This document shows positions 1 to 7,384 of a DNA stretch of 19,856 nt, one piece after another (position 1 is the first letter of the stretch; each line of letters begins with the position of its first letter). The notes below the pieces were generated by a model that was not told the origin of the DNA, made no database searches, and worked only from the letters and a program-made list of their open reading frames with translations. The stretch covers positions 1-19,856 of the forward strand of contig CAYRRA010000079.1 in the NCBI GenBank assembly GCA_964426355.1. Direction: 5' to 3'. The translations under genes were made by a program, and so were the position numbers. Origin of the DNA: JAJFTV01 sp964426355. Its GTDB lineage: Bacteria; Chloroflexota; Anaerolineae; Anaerolineales; Anaerolineaceae.

Positions 1-1268
1 AGTTACTGAATTATCCCGTGCTAATCCAGGGTGATAAGAAAATGCATCATGAGATTGATGCCACGTATCTTGCCGGAAAAGTTGTGGGCGGTCATTTTCC
101 TTCGGAAGATACCGGCATCCCTTTTCATGCGTATGTTGCAGGAGGCGCACAAGACGACCACGAAGCAACTACATTGGAAGGGGCGGTAGCACGTGTGCGA
201 CAGGGGATGCGTTTGATGATGCGTTACGGCTCAGCATGGCATGATGTTGCGGTGCTGGTAAAGGCAGTGACGGAAATGGGACTTGACCCGCGCCATTTTA
301 TTCTCTGTACAGATGACTCACATTCGCAAACTCTGTATACCGAGGGTCACATGGACCGCGTTGTAAGACATGCCATTGCACAAGGGCTTTCACCAATGCA
401 CGCCCTTCAAATGGCAACCATTAATACTGCCGAATATTTTGGTGTGAGCAGCGAGCTAGGACAAATTGCTCCGGGGCGTTTTGCGGATATTTTATTGGTA
501 AGAAACCTTGTCTCGATGGATATTGAATGGGTTATGGGAAAAGGGCGTATTCTCGCACAAAATGGCAAAATGCTGAATGAAGTACCATTGATGAAGAGAC
601 CTGCCTGGATTCTTAACTCAGTTCACTTGAAACGTACTTTGACGAAAGAAGACTTTCGTTTATCTTGTCATTCAAACAGTAATCCCATTATTGCTCATGT
701 GATAGGGGTGATCGAAAACCAGGCGCCAACGCGCCATCTCAAGTTTGAAGTGATACCTCAACACAGCGAAGTAAAAGCAGAAGTAGAACGCGACATCGCA
801 AAAATCGCCATTATCGAACGGCATCATGGCAAAGGAAGCATTACAGTTGGGTTGGTTCATGGATTTGGTTTTAACTGTGAATGTGCAATTGCATCTACTG
901 TGGCGCATGATTGCCACCATTTGGTTGTGGTTGGCACCGAAGATGCAAACATGGCGGTTGCAGTTAATGAACTCGCCAGGATAGAGGGCGGGCAGATTGT
1001 CGTTCGGAATGGAGAAGTCATTGCTCAATTGAGTTTGCCTATCGCTGGATTGATGTCAGATGAACCAGCCGAGATTGTCTCAAGGCAGGCAGCACAGATT
1101 TTAGAAGGGTTTAAGGCTTGCGGCTGTACTTTGAACAATCCCAATATGCAGTTGAGTTTGTTGGGATTGGTAGTGATTCCCCAATTACGGATTTCTGATT
1201 TAGGATTGGTTGATGTTGAGCAGTTTAAATTTATTCCCGTCATTGAAGAAACTTCAAAGAAAGATTGA
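1..1268 (+). CDS. adeC: Adenine deaminase, 3' part (5' end outside window)
   Basis: This enzyme hydrolyses adenine to hypoxanthine and ammonia in the cytoplasm, feeding adenine into oxidative purine breakdown. The reading frame is open from base 3 to the stop at 1266-1268, so the gene starts upstream. About 420 codons are visible of a family length near 570-600. The missing N-terminus would carry the HxH metal-binding motif. Visible family signatures are DDHE (bases 153-164), GMRLMMRYGS just after it, the metal-ligand motif CTDD (306-317) followed by a conserved EGH, and the C-terminal adenine deaminase domain with ASTVAHD, AGLMSDEPAE and IPQLRISDLGLVDV. The stop lies a few bases before the start of the GntR regulator gene, so the two are probably cotranscribed. 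Family assignment is firm. Substrate preference within adenine deaminases is inferred from similarity. Confidence 0.92.
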   Translation, partial: LLNYPVLIQGDKKMHHEIDATYLAGKVVGGHFPSEDTGIPFHAYVAGGAQDDHEATTLEGAVARVRQGMRLMMRYGSAWHDVAVLVKAVTEMGLDPRHFILCTDDSHSQTLYTEGHMDRVVRHAIAQGLSPMHALQMATINTAEYFGVSSELGQIAPGRFADILLVRNLVSMDIEWVMGKGRILAQNGKMLNEVPLMKRPAWILNSVHLKRTLTKEDFRLSCHSNSNPIIAHVIGVIENQAPTRHLKFEVIPQHSEVKAEVERDIAKIAIIERHHGKGSITVGLVHGFGFNCECAIASTVAHDCHHLVVVGTEDANMAVAVNELARIEGGQIVVRNGEVIAQLSLPIAGLMSDEPAEIVSRQAAQILEGFKACGCTLNNPNMQLSLLGLVVIPQLRISDLGLVDVEQFKFIPVIEETSKKD

Positions 1269-1275
1269 TATCAAT
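1264..1275. promoter_or_regulatory. Candidate GntR operator palindrome at regulator start
   Basis: ATTGATATCAAT is a perfect 12-base palindrome spanning the junction between the adenine deaminase stop and the regulator ATG. It resembles ATTGATCAAT at 2090-2099 and ATTGATCGAT at 2037-2046. Single palindromes of this length arise by chance in 20 kb, so the support is the similarity and placement of the set, not this site alone. Confidence 0.3.
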
Positions 1276-2020
1276 GGAAGAAGAAACTCAGCCCTTTATT
1301 AAATTACAAAAAGCTCTCAGCAAACTGATTTCAGAGGCAACGCCTGGAGAACGATTACCGTCCGAACCCCTTCTTGCACGTCAGTTAGGTGTATCACGTG
1401 CCACTCTCAGAGAAGCCATGCGAACCTATGAGAGCCAGGGATTATTGCTGCGACGGCAGGGGGTGGGTACATTTGTTGTCAACCGTTCTCGGGTGATTGA
1501 GACCGGTCTGGAAGTCTTGGAAAGCATCGAAACACTGGCTAGCAAGATCAACCTGGATGTTTCAATGGGTGATTTGCAGATTGACCCAATTATGGCGGAT
1601 GAGGAATTTGCTGCGTTATTTGCTCTCAGCCCAGGGATACAGCTTATCCGTGTACGGCGTGTAATTATTGCGGATGAACGACCGGTAGCGTTCCTGGAAG
1701 ATATTTTGCCAGAACACGTGTTAAAACCTGCTGATCTTCAGGTAGGATTTACCGGATCTGTCCTGGATTTACTCTTGAAACGGGGCTCTCCTATGCTTAC
1801 CAAATCGATGGCTCAAATTCAAGCTGTCGATGCCTCTGTTGAAGTTGCCCGAGCGCTGCATATACAGCGCGGCGATGTGCTGCTGGTCTTTTCGGCGCAG
1901 CTTTTTGACGCTGCTGGCATGGTTGTTGATTTTTCAACCAGCTATTTCCTTCCGGGTTATTTCCGTTTTCATGTTGTACGAAGTGTTGCGAAAGACAATC
2001 AGTTTTCCCACCTGATTTAG
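1274..2020 (+). CDS. GntR-family transcriptional regulator, HutC/UTRA type
   Basis: A 248-residue one-component regulator. Residues about 8-70 form the GntR winged helix, with GERLPSEPLLARQLGVSRAT, then LREAMRTYESQGLL and the wing GVGTFV. Residues about 90-240 form a UTRA effector-binding domain, ending in the typical STSYFLPGYFRFHVVR. UTRA domains sense small metabolites, and a purine-derived ligand would fit this locus, but nothing in the sequence shows the ligand. I chose ATG 1274 because the purine-rich AAAGAAAG (1257-1264) sits about 10 bases upstream. An in-frame TTG at 1265 would overlap the adenine deaminase stop. A perfect 12-base palindrome, ATTGATATCAAT, covers the start codon, and related palindromes lie in the region downstream of this gene, which suggests autoregulation and control of the carbamoyltransferase operon. 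Confidence 0.9.
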   Translation: MEEETQPFIKLQKALSKLISEATPGERLPSEPLLARQLGVSRATLREAMRTYESQGLLLRRQGVGTFVVNRSRVIETGLEVLESIETLASKINLDVSMGDLQIDPIMADEEFAALFALSPGIQLIRVRRVIIADERPVAFLEDILPEHVLKPADLQVGFTGSVLDLLLKRGSPMLTKSMAQIQAVDASVEVARALHIQRGDVLLVFSAQLFDAAGMVVDFSTSYFLPGYFRFHVVRSVAKDNQFSHLI

Positions 2021-2036
2021 GAAAGGAGTGCAATGG

Positions 2037-2101
2037 ATTGATCGATATGAATTTTCAACTCATGATTTTCTGTTGTAGATGGGGTTCAAATTGATCAATA
2101 T
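2037..2101 (+). promoter_or_regulatory. Twin palindromic candidate operators before carbamoyltransferase operon
   Basis: Two related elements lie in the 134-base gap after the regulator: ATTGATCGATAT (2037-2048) and ATTGATCAATAT (2090-2101). The second contains the perfect palindrome ATTGATCAAT. They differ at one base and their starts are 53 bases apart, close to five helical turns. The downstream copy overlaps the possible -35 hexamer at 2091-2096, a position where a bound repressor would block RNA polymerase. Assignment to the upstream GntR protein is inference from adjacency. Confidence 0.4.
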
Positions 2102-2120
2102 CAGCCGGGACCCCCATAAT
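2091..2120 (+). promoter_or_regulatory. Candidate sigma-70-type promoter for 2155 operon
   Basis: A -35-like TTGATC (2091-2096) and a -10-like CATAAT (2115-2120) are separated by 18 bases. The start codon lies 34 bases further on, preceded by GGAGG at 2144-2148 with a 6-base spacer. The hexamers match consensus only moderately, and the -35 is shared with the candidate operator. Confidence 0.4.
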
Positions 2121-2154
2121 GAACTGATCTATTTTTGTTATTTGGAGGTATAAA

Positions 2155-3108
2155 ATGCGTAGCTTTTTGGGAAGAGATATTTTATCTCTAAAGGATTTTG
2201 AACGTGCGGAATTCTTCCGCATTTTCGAGGTCGCTGATGAACTGGCACCAATTGCAAAGAGCCGTAAAAATTCAAATTTGCTGGCAGAAAAAACATTGGT
2301 TACGGCATTTTATCAACCCAGTACGCGCACTCGCCTAGCACATGAATCGGCAATGCACCGGCTGGGGGGGCATGTAACTGGTTTTTCGGATGCAAAGATG
2401 ACCAGGGCTGGTGATTTTTACCAGGAAAGTATCAAAGATACAGTGAAGATGCTGGAATACTATGGTGATGTGTTGGTAATGAGGCATTTTCAGCAAGGCG
2501 CACCGCATGAAGCTGCACGGTGGGCTAGCATACCAGTAATTAACGCCGGAGACGGTTGGGGCGAACACCCAACACAGGTGTTAACCGATCTGTACACAAT
2601 TCTGACCGAGATTGGAACCCTGGACGGATTAACGATCCTTTGTGTAGGTGATATGCGCATGCGCACCATGCATTCAATCACCTATGCGATGAGCCAGTTT
2701 GACATTGAAGGTATTTTTATTGCACCACCGTCTATGTCGATGACAGATGAATTTAAAAAGGAAATTGAACCTTACAATATCCGTTATCGAGAAGCTGAGC
2801 ATGTGGCAGACGTTATTGACGAAGCAGATGTAATTTATATGGAACCCGTTGTTCAAGCCGATTACACGCAAAGCCGTGTGGAAAAAACTGAGCAAAAAGG
2901 TTTGACACCGGACAATTATAGAGTAACACGCGAACTGCTTGCGCAGAAAGCCCGTAAAGATGCAATAATTTTGCACTCACTTCCACGCATGGATGAGCTT
3001 CCTTCAGATGTGGATATCACACGGCATTCAAGATACTGGCAAGAAGCATTCAACGGGGTGGTGATGCGTATGGCTCTGTTGGCATTAATTCTTGGAGCGA
3101 TGGAATAG
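2155..3108 (+). CDS. Aspartate-carbamoyltransferase-like enzyme of altered acceptor specificity
   Basis: A 317-residue member of the aspartate/ornithine carbamoyltransferase fold. The carbamoyl-phosphate site is intact: STRTR at residues 56-60, Arg110-His111, HPTQ at 138-141, Arg170, and a HSLPRMDE loop at 274-281 matching the HPLPR loop of ATCase. The second domain resembles PyrB, but two acceptor-side features are changed. Where ATCase reads YMTRVQ, with the Arg that binds the aspartate beta-carboxylate, this protein reads YMEPVVQ (residues 228-234). The 80s loop that supplies Ser80 and Lys84 to the neighbouring subunit reads TRAGDFYQES. Aspartate is therefore an unlikely substrate. In this context I infer phosphorolysis of an N-carbamoyl or ureido catabolite to carbamoyl phosphate. 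Start ATG 2155 follows GGAGG by 6 bases. No pyrI, pyrC or other pyrimidine gene is adjacent. Family call firm; reaction unknown. Confidence 0.85.
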   Translation: MRSFLGRDILSLKDFERAEFFRIFEVADELAPIAKSRKNSNLLAEKTLVTAFYQPSTRTRLAHESAMHRLGGHVTGFSDAKMTRAGDFYQESIKDTVKMLEYYGDVLVMRHFQQGAPHEAARWASIPVINAGDGWGEHPTQVLTDLYTILTEIGTLDGLTILCVGDMRMRTMHSITYAMSQFDIEGIFIAPPSMSMTDEFKKEIEPYNIRYREAEHVADVIDEADVIYMEPVVQADYTQSRVEKTEQKGLTPDNYRVTRELLAQKARKDAIILHSLPRMDELPSDVDITRHSRYWQEAFNGVVMRMALLALILGAME

Positions 3109-3133
3109 GCTTATCATAAATGTATTTTAATGC

Positions 3134-3168
3134 AGGGGAGTGCAGCCCAAATAAGGAATGCCTCCCCT
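3134..3168 (+). other. Hairpin between carbamoyltransferase and membrane protein genes
   Basis: AGGGGAGTGCA (3134-3144) pairs with TGCCTCCCCT (3159-3168), with one bulged T and a 14-base loop. No T-tract follows, so it is not a classical terminator. It may be an mRNA-stabilising or partial-termination element. Its presence argues that the region is untranslated and that the downstream gene starts at 3192 rather than 3120. Confidence 0.4.
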
Positions 3169-3191
3169 TAAACACTCAAACAGGCTATTCA

Positions 3192-5213
3192 ATGATGAAT
3201 CAGGCACACCCAAAGTTGCTTTCTTCCCCAATCATTCTCTTTGTCGTCATTGTGATGACTTATGGGCTGTTGATCCCGCAATTGGGTTTTTATGGCGATG
3301 ACTGGTCTTATATCTATTATCATCAGTTAATGGGCATCAATGGACCGGGTCAATTCGCATCGTATGACAGACCGTTTTCTGCACCTTTTTACAACATAGT
3401 TATTGCCATCCTGGGGGTTTCTCCACTGCCCTATCATGTTCTGTTACTCATCTTGAGGTGGTTGAGCGCAGCATTACTGTATTGGATATTAATGCGTTTG
3501 TGGTCTGGTAATGAAAGACCCGTTTTTTGGATTACCCTCTTTTTTGCGCTATATCCTGGTTTTTCACAACAGCCAATATCGGTAGAGTACATACTGCATT
3601 TCACTGGTCTCAATCTTTTTTTGCTTTCGGTTTGGTTGATGCTAAAATCACTCCACGCTGGTAAGAACGCGTGGTGGTTGACCGTAATGGGAATGTTGTG
3701 TGCAGCCAATCTGTTTGCGATTGAATATTTTGTCGGTCTTGAATTGCTGCGCCCGGTCATTTTATGGCTTGGATTAGCCAACACAGAGACCCCACCCGGG
3801 AAAAAAATACGCAAGGTGTTGATGGGGTGGGCGCCATACCTGGCAGTTCTGGTGGGTTTTTTGATCTGGCGCGTGTTCTTTTTTCAATTTCCCACCTACA
3901 CACCGGGGTTGCTGGATGAATTTACACAGAAACCAGTTAGCGCATTGCTTGGATTGGCTAAACGGATCTTCTCTGATTTTAGGGTAGTTATGTATGAAGC
4001 CTGGCGGCAAACACTGCGGCTGCCCTCGCGGTCTGAGAACATCATACGATATATCATCGCACTTATAGTCAGCATTGCGAGCCTGGTCGGATATCAATTG
4101 AGCCACAAAGAGAAAGGAAAACAGCAAAACAGTACTTCAACACCTCAAAAAGAGTGGGCATTGCAGCCATTTTTGCTCGGTGTCTATGGGCTTTTGATTG
4201 CCGGGATCCCTTTCTGGATTACCGGTATACCGTTGGAAATGGGGTTTCCGTGGGATCGCCCAACACTGCCATTTATGTTGGGGGCAGGGCTTCTTTTGGT
4301 GGGTTTTGTGGAACTGGTCATCCGTAAAGTTTTTCGGAACGGGTTGTATCTCTTTTTGGCAGTTGCCTGCATTGGGTTTCATATTGCCAATGCGGAGGTA
4401 TATCAGCGCGAATGGGAAAACATAAAAGATTTTTATTGGCAGATGACCTGGCGTATTCCTGGGTTGGAAGAAGGTGCTGTGTTGGCGTCGGATGAAATTC
4501 CCCTCTATCGTGAAGCCGACAGTGCGTTGGCAGCGATTGTCAACTGGACTTATGCCCCTGATTTGCATTCGTCGCGTTTGCTATATAAACTGTTTGACCT
4601 GGATGTGAGGATGGGTACCGAATATACTGGTATACCAGGGGTTGAAGAAGGGCTGCCCCTGTCACATCCGTATCGGGGAACACAATTTGAAAGCACCACC
4701 TCATCCCTGCTTGTTTTTCAGTATCGAGAGAATGGTTGCTTTAGAATTTTGTCAACGGAAGAAGCATTGTTGCCTGGCGTTCCGGAGAAAAACCTTGCCT
4801 TACTCCCTCTTTCTCATCTTTCTGTGATTGATACTGAAGCAGATGGGGCACAACCCCCATTTTTCTTTGGTCCCGAACCAGACCATAACTGGTGTTATTT
4901 TTTCCAGAAAGCAGAACTGGCATGGCAATCCGGTGACTGGCAAAAGGTAATTGTTTTGGCAGAGGATGCAGCCGCGTTCGGTGTGGAGCCGCAGGATGCA
5001 TCAGAATGGGGCGTTTTTGTCGAGGCGTATGGACAGCGAGGTGACTTGGATCAGGCATGGAGTTTATCTGAAAAAATGGTTCAAGACACCCGCTTCATCC
5101 CGTATTTGTGTTCGTTGTGGGAGACCCTTTTATTGGAGGCTGATTTCGAGGATAATCAAATTGAATATATTGAGAACAAATTGACCTCTTCAGGTTGTAA
5201 GTTGGAAAAATAA
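3192..5213 (+). CDS. Multi-TM GT-C-like membrane protein with repeat-like C-terminus
   Basis: An integral membrane protein of 673 residues from ATG 3192. An in-frame ATG at 3120 would run through the hairpin and has no better ribosome site. Roughly ten hydrophobic segments occupy the first 400 residues. The first is followed by an acidic pair in YGDDWSYIYY, the position where GT-C glycosyltransferases that use polyprenyl-phosphate sugars carry their catalytic or metal-binding acidic residues. The last 270 or so residues are soluble. Their final 100, containing AWQSGDWQKVIVLAEDAA and AYGQRGDLDQAWSLSEK, look like TPR-type helical repeats. It sits between two carbamoyltransferase genes on the same strand, an odd place for such a protein. 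A GtrB/ArnC-like polyprenyl-phosphate glycosyltransferase at 13770 could supply its donor. Glycosyltransferase activity is inference; membrane topology is clear. Confidence 0.6.
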   Translation: MMNQAHPKLLSSPIILFVVIVMTYGLLIPQLGFYGDDWSYIYYHQLMGINGPGQFASYDRPFSAPFYNIVIAILGVSPLPYHVLLLILRWLSAALLYWILMRLWSGNERPVFWITLFFALYPGFSQQPISVEYILHFTGLNLFLLSVWLMLKSLHAGKNAWWLTVMGMLCAANLFAIEYFVGLELLRPVILWLGLANTETPPGKKIRKVLMGWAPYLAVLVGFLIWRVFFFQFPTYTPGLLDEFTQKPVSALLGLAKRIFSDFRVVMYEAWRQTLRLPSRSENIIRYIIALIVSIASLVGYQLSHKEKGKQQNSTSTPQKEWALQPFLLGVYGLLIAGIPFWITGIPLEMGFPWDRPTLPFMLGAGLLLVGFVELVIRKVFRNGLYLFLAVACIGFHIANAEVYQREWENIKDFYWQMTWRIPGLEEGAVLASDEIPLYREADSALAAIVNWTYAPDLHSSRLLYKLFDLDVRMGTEYTGIPGVEEGLPLSHPYRGTQFESTTSSLLVFQYRENGCFRILSTEEALLPGVPEKNLALLPLSHLSVIDTEADGAQPPFFFGPEPDHNWCYFFQKAELAWQSGDWQKVIVLAEDAAAFGVEPQDASEWGVFVEAYGQRGDLDQAWSLSEKMVQDTRFIPYLCSLWETLLLEADFEDNQIEYIENKLTSSGCKLEK

Positions 5214-5233
5214 ACAGAACAGGAGAAATAACC

Positions 5234-6214
5234 ATGATAAGCGATTTACGAGGAAGAGATTTTATTAGCGATTTGGATTTTAGTGTGGAAGAGATTCAGA
5301 CTGTACTTGATCTTGCATGGGATTTGAAACGGAAACGTGCATTGAGAGAGCCTACACCCTATCTACGGGACAAAGCCCTGGCGATGCTGTTCTTTTTTAG
5401 CAGCACGCGAACCCGTTCTGCTTTTGAGACCGCTGCAGTCCACCTTGGCGCACACCCTGCATTTATCGAAAGCCGAACGACTCAAATTTCGCACGGTGAT
5501 ACGGAAAGAGAGATGGGAGCCATCTTGGGCAGGATTTATGATGGTATCGCCATCCGCCATTGTGATTGGGGCGTTGGCAATCGCTACGTCAATCTGCTTG
5601 CAGAAGCCTCTCCAGCTCCCGTGATGAATATGCAGTGCGACCTTTATCATCCATTTCAAATTCTGACCGACTTGATGACCATCATGGAGAAAAAAGGTCG
5701 TGATTTACGCCGAAAAAAGATGGTGGTATCCTGGGCTTATGCTGCGTCTTATCAAAAACCCATGTCGATCCCCAATAGCATGGTCCTGCAAATGCCGCGT
5801 TTTGGCGTCGACTTTGTTTTGGCACATCCACCGGAGTTTAAACTGCGTGATGAATTCATGGAACAGGCACGTGAATCGGCTCGTAAGAGTGGTTCGGGTT
5901 TTGAAGTGACCGATAACATGGAGGAAGCTTTTAAGGATGCGGATATCATTTATCCAAAATCCTGGGGAGCCATGGAGACAACCGCTGACCCTGCCGAAGG
6001 GGCGCGCATCATTGACCAATACAGACATTGGATCACCGATGAGCGAAAAATGGCATTAGCCAAAGAAGATGCAATTTTCATGCATCCTCTACCCGCAGAC
6101 CGCAATATTGAAGTGACTGATGCAGTCATGGATGGACCGAATTCAGTCATTTTTGATGAGGCTGAGAACAAGCTGTATATAGCTGCGGCTGTCATGGCGT
6201 TAACAATGGCTTAA
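5234..6214 (+). CDS. Knotted carbamoyltransferase, YgeW-like
   Basis: A 326-residue carbamoyltransferase preceded by AGGAG about 9 bases before ATG 5234. The carbamoyl-phosphate site is present: SSTRTR at 56-61, Arg108-His109, HPFQ at 139-142 and MHPLPAD at 283-289. From memory of E. coli YgeW, close matches are MNMQCDLYHP, the knot-forming SWAYAASYQKPMSIPNS (166-182), and MEEAFKDADIIYPKSWG (229-245), which replaces the ornithine-binding region. The protein is about 70 residues shorter than E. coli YgeW, mostly in the last third. YgeW lies in the enterobacterial urate/purine catabolic cluster beside a carbamate kinase and a diaminopropionate ammonia-lyase. Carbamate kinase also follows directly here, which supports running in the catabolic, carbamoyl-phosphate-producing direction. 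The amino acceptor is not shown by the sequence; 2,3-diaminopropionate derivatives and N-acylornithines are alternatives. Confidence 0.85.
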   Translation: MISDLRGRDFISDLDFSVEEIQTVLDLAWDLKRKRALREPTPYLRDKALAMLFFFSSTRTRSAFETAAVHLGAHPAFIESRTTQISHGDTEREMGAILGRIYDGIAIRHCDWGVGNRYVNLLAEASPAPVMNMQCDLYHPFQILTDLMTIMEKKGRDLRRKKMVVSWAYAASYQKPMSIPNSMVLQMPRFGVDFVLAHPPEFKLRDEFMEQARESARKSGSGFEVTDNMEEAFKDADIIYPKSWGAMETTADPAEGARIIDQYRHWITDERKMALAKEDAIFMHPLPADRNIEVTDAVMDGPNSVIFDEAENKLYIAAAVMALTMA

Positions 6215-6238
6215 GCCAGATCAAGAGGAGTACAGGAT

Positions 6239-7192
6239 ATGACCAAAAAAGTCGCGGTTGTGGCAATTGGCGGGAATTCATTAATCAAGGACAAAAACCA
6301 TCAAACCGTCGAAGATCAGTATCAAGCAGCCAAAGAAACATCCTATCATATCGCAGACATGATTGAATCGGGTTGGGATGTCGCTATTGGGCATGGCAAC
6401 GGTCCGCAAGTGGGCTTCATCCTCAGGCGTTCAGAAATCGCCGCAAAAGTTGAGGGGATGCATGAAGTTCCTTTGGATGTTTGCGGTGCTGACAGCCAGG
6501 GCGCTATTGGTTATGCTTTGCAGCAGAATTTACTCAATGAATTTAACAGACGGGGTATCAAAAAACCGGTTGCCACCGTGATAACCCAGGTTGTAGTGGA
6601 TAAAAATGACAATGCTTTTATTAACCCGACCAAACCCATCGGCAGTTTCATGGATGAAGAAGAGGCAATGCGACGAAAAAATGAGATGGGCTGGTCTGTT
6701 GTGGAAGATGCAGGTCGTGGCTGGCGGCGTGTTGTCGCTTCTCCTATTCCACAAAAAGTAGTTGAACTGGATGCGGTACAGACATTAATCGAATCTGGCT
6801 GCGTTGTCATCACGGTTGGGGGGGGGGGTATTCCCGTTGTGGAGGAAATGGAAGGCGTTTATAAAGGAACTGCGGCAGTGATTGACAAAGATTTCGCCAG
6901 TAGCCTGCTTGCACGCAACATCCATGCTGATATGCTGTTAATCTCTACCGCAGTTGAAAAGGTAGCATTGGATTTCGGTAAGCCAGAACAACGCTGGATC
7001 GACCGGATGACACTTGCAGAAGCCAGGCAATACCTGAAAGAGGGCAGTCATTTTGCGAAGGGATCAATGGCGCCTAAGATCCAGGCAATCACCTGGTTTT
7101 TAGAAGCGGGTGGAAAACAGGCATTAGTCACTAACCCGGAAAATATCGGTCGTGCATTGAAGGGTGAAACAGGCACCTGGATCGTCCCATAA
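6239..7192 (+). CDS. arcC: Carbamate kinase
   Basis: A 317-residue amino-acid-kinase-fold enzyme that transfers phosphate from carbamoyl phosphate to ADP, giving ATP and carbamate, which decays to CO2 and ammonia. Signatures are the N-terminal AIGGNSL, GHGNGPQVG near residue 55, the glycine loop VGGGGIPVV, and FAKGSMAPKIQA near the C-terminus. Length is normal for ArcC/YqeA. It starts 24 bases after the YgeW-like gene with GAGGAG upstream, so the kinase and transferase are almost certainly cotranscribed. This pairing allows substrate-level phosphorylation, as in the arginine deiminase and allantoin pathways. The codons for the glycine loop contain an uninterrupted run of eleven G bases (6818-6828), a site prone to slippage or sequencing error. 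The frame is intact as given. Confidence 0.95.
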   Translation: MTKKVAVVAIGGNSLIKDKNHQTVEDQYQAAKETSYHIADMIESGWDVAIGHGNGPQVGFILRRSEIAAKVEGMHEVPLDVCGADSQGAIGYALQQNLLNEFNRRGIKKPVATVITQVVVDKNDNAFINPTKPIGSFMDEEEAMRRKNEMGWSVVEDAGRGWRRVVASPIPQKVVELDAVQTLIESGCVVITVGGGGIPVVEEMEGVYKGTAAVIDKDFASSLLARNIHADMLLISTAVEKVALDFGKPEQRWIDRMTLAEARQYLKEGSHFAKGSMAPKIQAITWFLEAGGKQALVTNPENIGRALKGETGTWIVP

Positions 7193-7197
7193 TTGTC

Positions 7198-7230
7198 AAA
7201 GAGCTTCAGGGGGAAGCTCTTTTTTATTTT
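7198..7230 (+). terminator. Intrinsic terminator after carbamate kinase
   Basis: A perfect 10-base-pair stem, AAAGAGCTTC (7198-7207) with GAAGCTCTTT (7213-7222), has a 5-base loop AGGGG and runs into TTTTTTATTTTT. It separates the carbamoyltransferase operon from the transporter genes. Confidence 0.92.
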
Positions 7231-7257
7231 TCAGCGACAAACCATGATGATTCCTTT

Positions 7258-7265
7258 TGTATAAT
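7258..7265 (+). promoter_or_regulatory. Candidate promoter -10 for transporter operon
   Basis: A consensus TATAAT lies at 7260-7265 after the terminator and about 120 bases before the lipoprotein start. I found no good -35 at 16-18 bases upstream; the best near-match, GCGACA at 7234-7239, is too far away. The implied leader of about 110 bases contains an unusual extended Shine-Dalgarno sequence. Confidence 0.4.
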
Positions 7266-7301
7266 TACTCGCTTGAGTGTACAATTGTGCCAGGTAAAAA
7301 T

Positions 7302-7366
7302 TAAGGAGGTGATTAATCAGGTTGAAAATCTCGTTTGACCATTTAAGGTTCGTTTTTCAAAATTAA
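7302..7366 (+). other. Extended Shine-Dalgarno with possible 14-codon leader ORF
   Basis: TAAGGAGGTGAT (7302-7313) is a 12-base perfect complement of the usual bacterial 16S 3' end, yet no ATG follows at normal spacing. The nearest candidate start is TTG at 7322, 12 bases after GGAGG. It would encode a 14-residue peptide, read as MKISFDHLRFVFQN with the initiator TTG as Met, ending at TAA 7364-7366. The lipoprotein gene has its own separate GGAGGAG and starts 18 bases later. This could be a leader peptide, a ribosome standby site or a chance match. Confidence 0.3.
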
Positions 7367-7384
7367 GAAATATGGAGGAGTTCG

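Noticed and set aside
2033..2041. ATG after a good AGGAG site just downstream of the GntR gene
   Set aside because: It opens only ATG GAT TGA, too short to be called a gene; the nearby 15-codon frame at 2047 lacks its own ribosome site.
2155..3108. Annotation as housekeeping pyrB
   Set aside because: Aspartate-binding residues are replaced, no pyrimidine genes are near, and the context is catabolic.
3120..3191. In-frame ATG at 3120 giving a longer membrane protein
   Set aside because: No ribosome site, the extra 24 residues are not membrane-like, and the stretch forms a hairpin typical of untranslated RNA.
6818..6828. Frameshifted carbamate kinase pseudogene at the G11 run
   Set aside because: The frame continues intact through all family motifs to a normal-length C-terminus.
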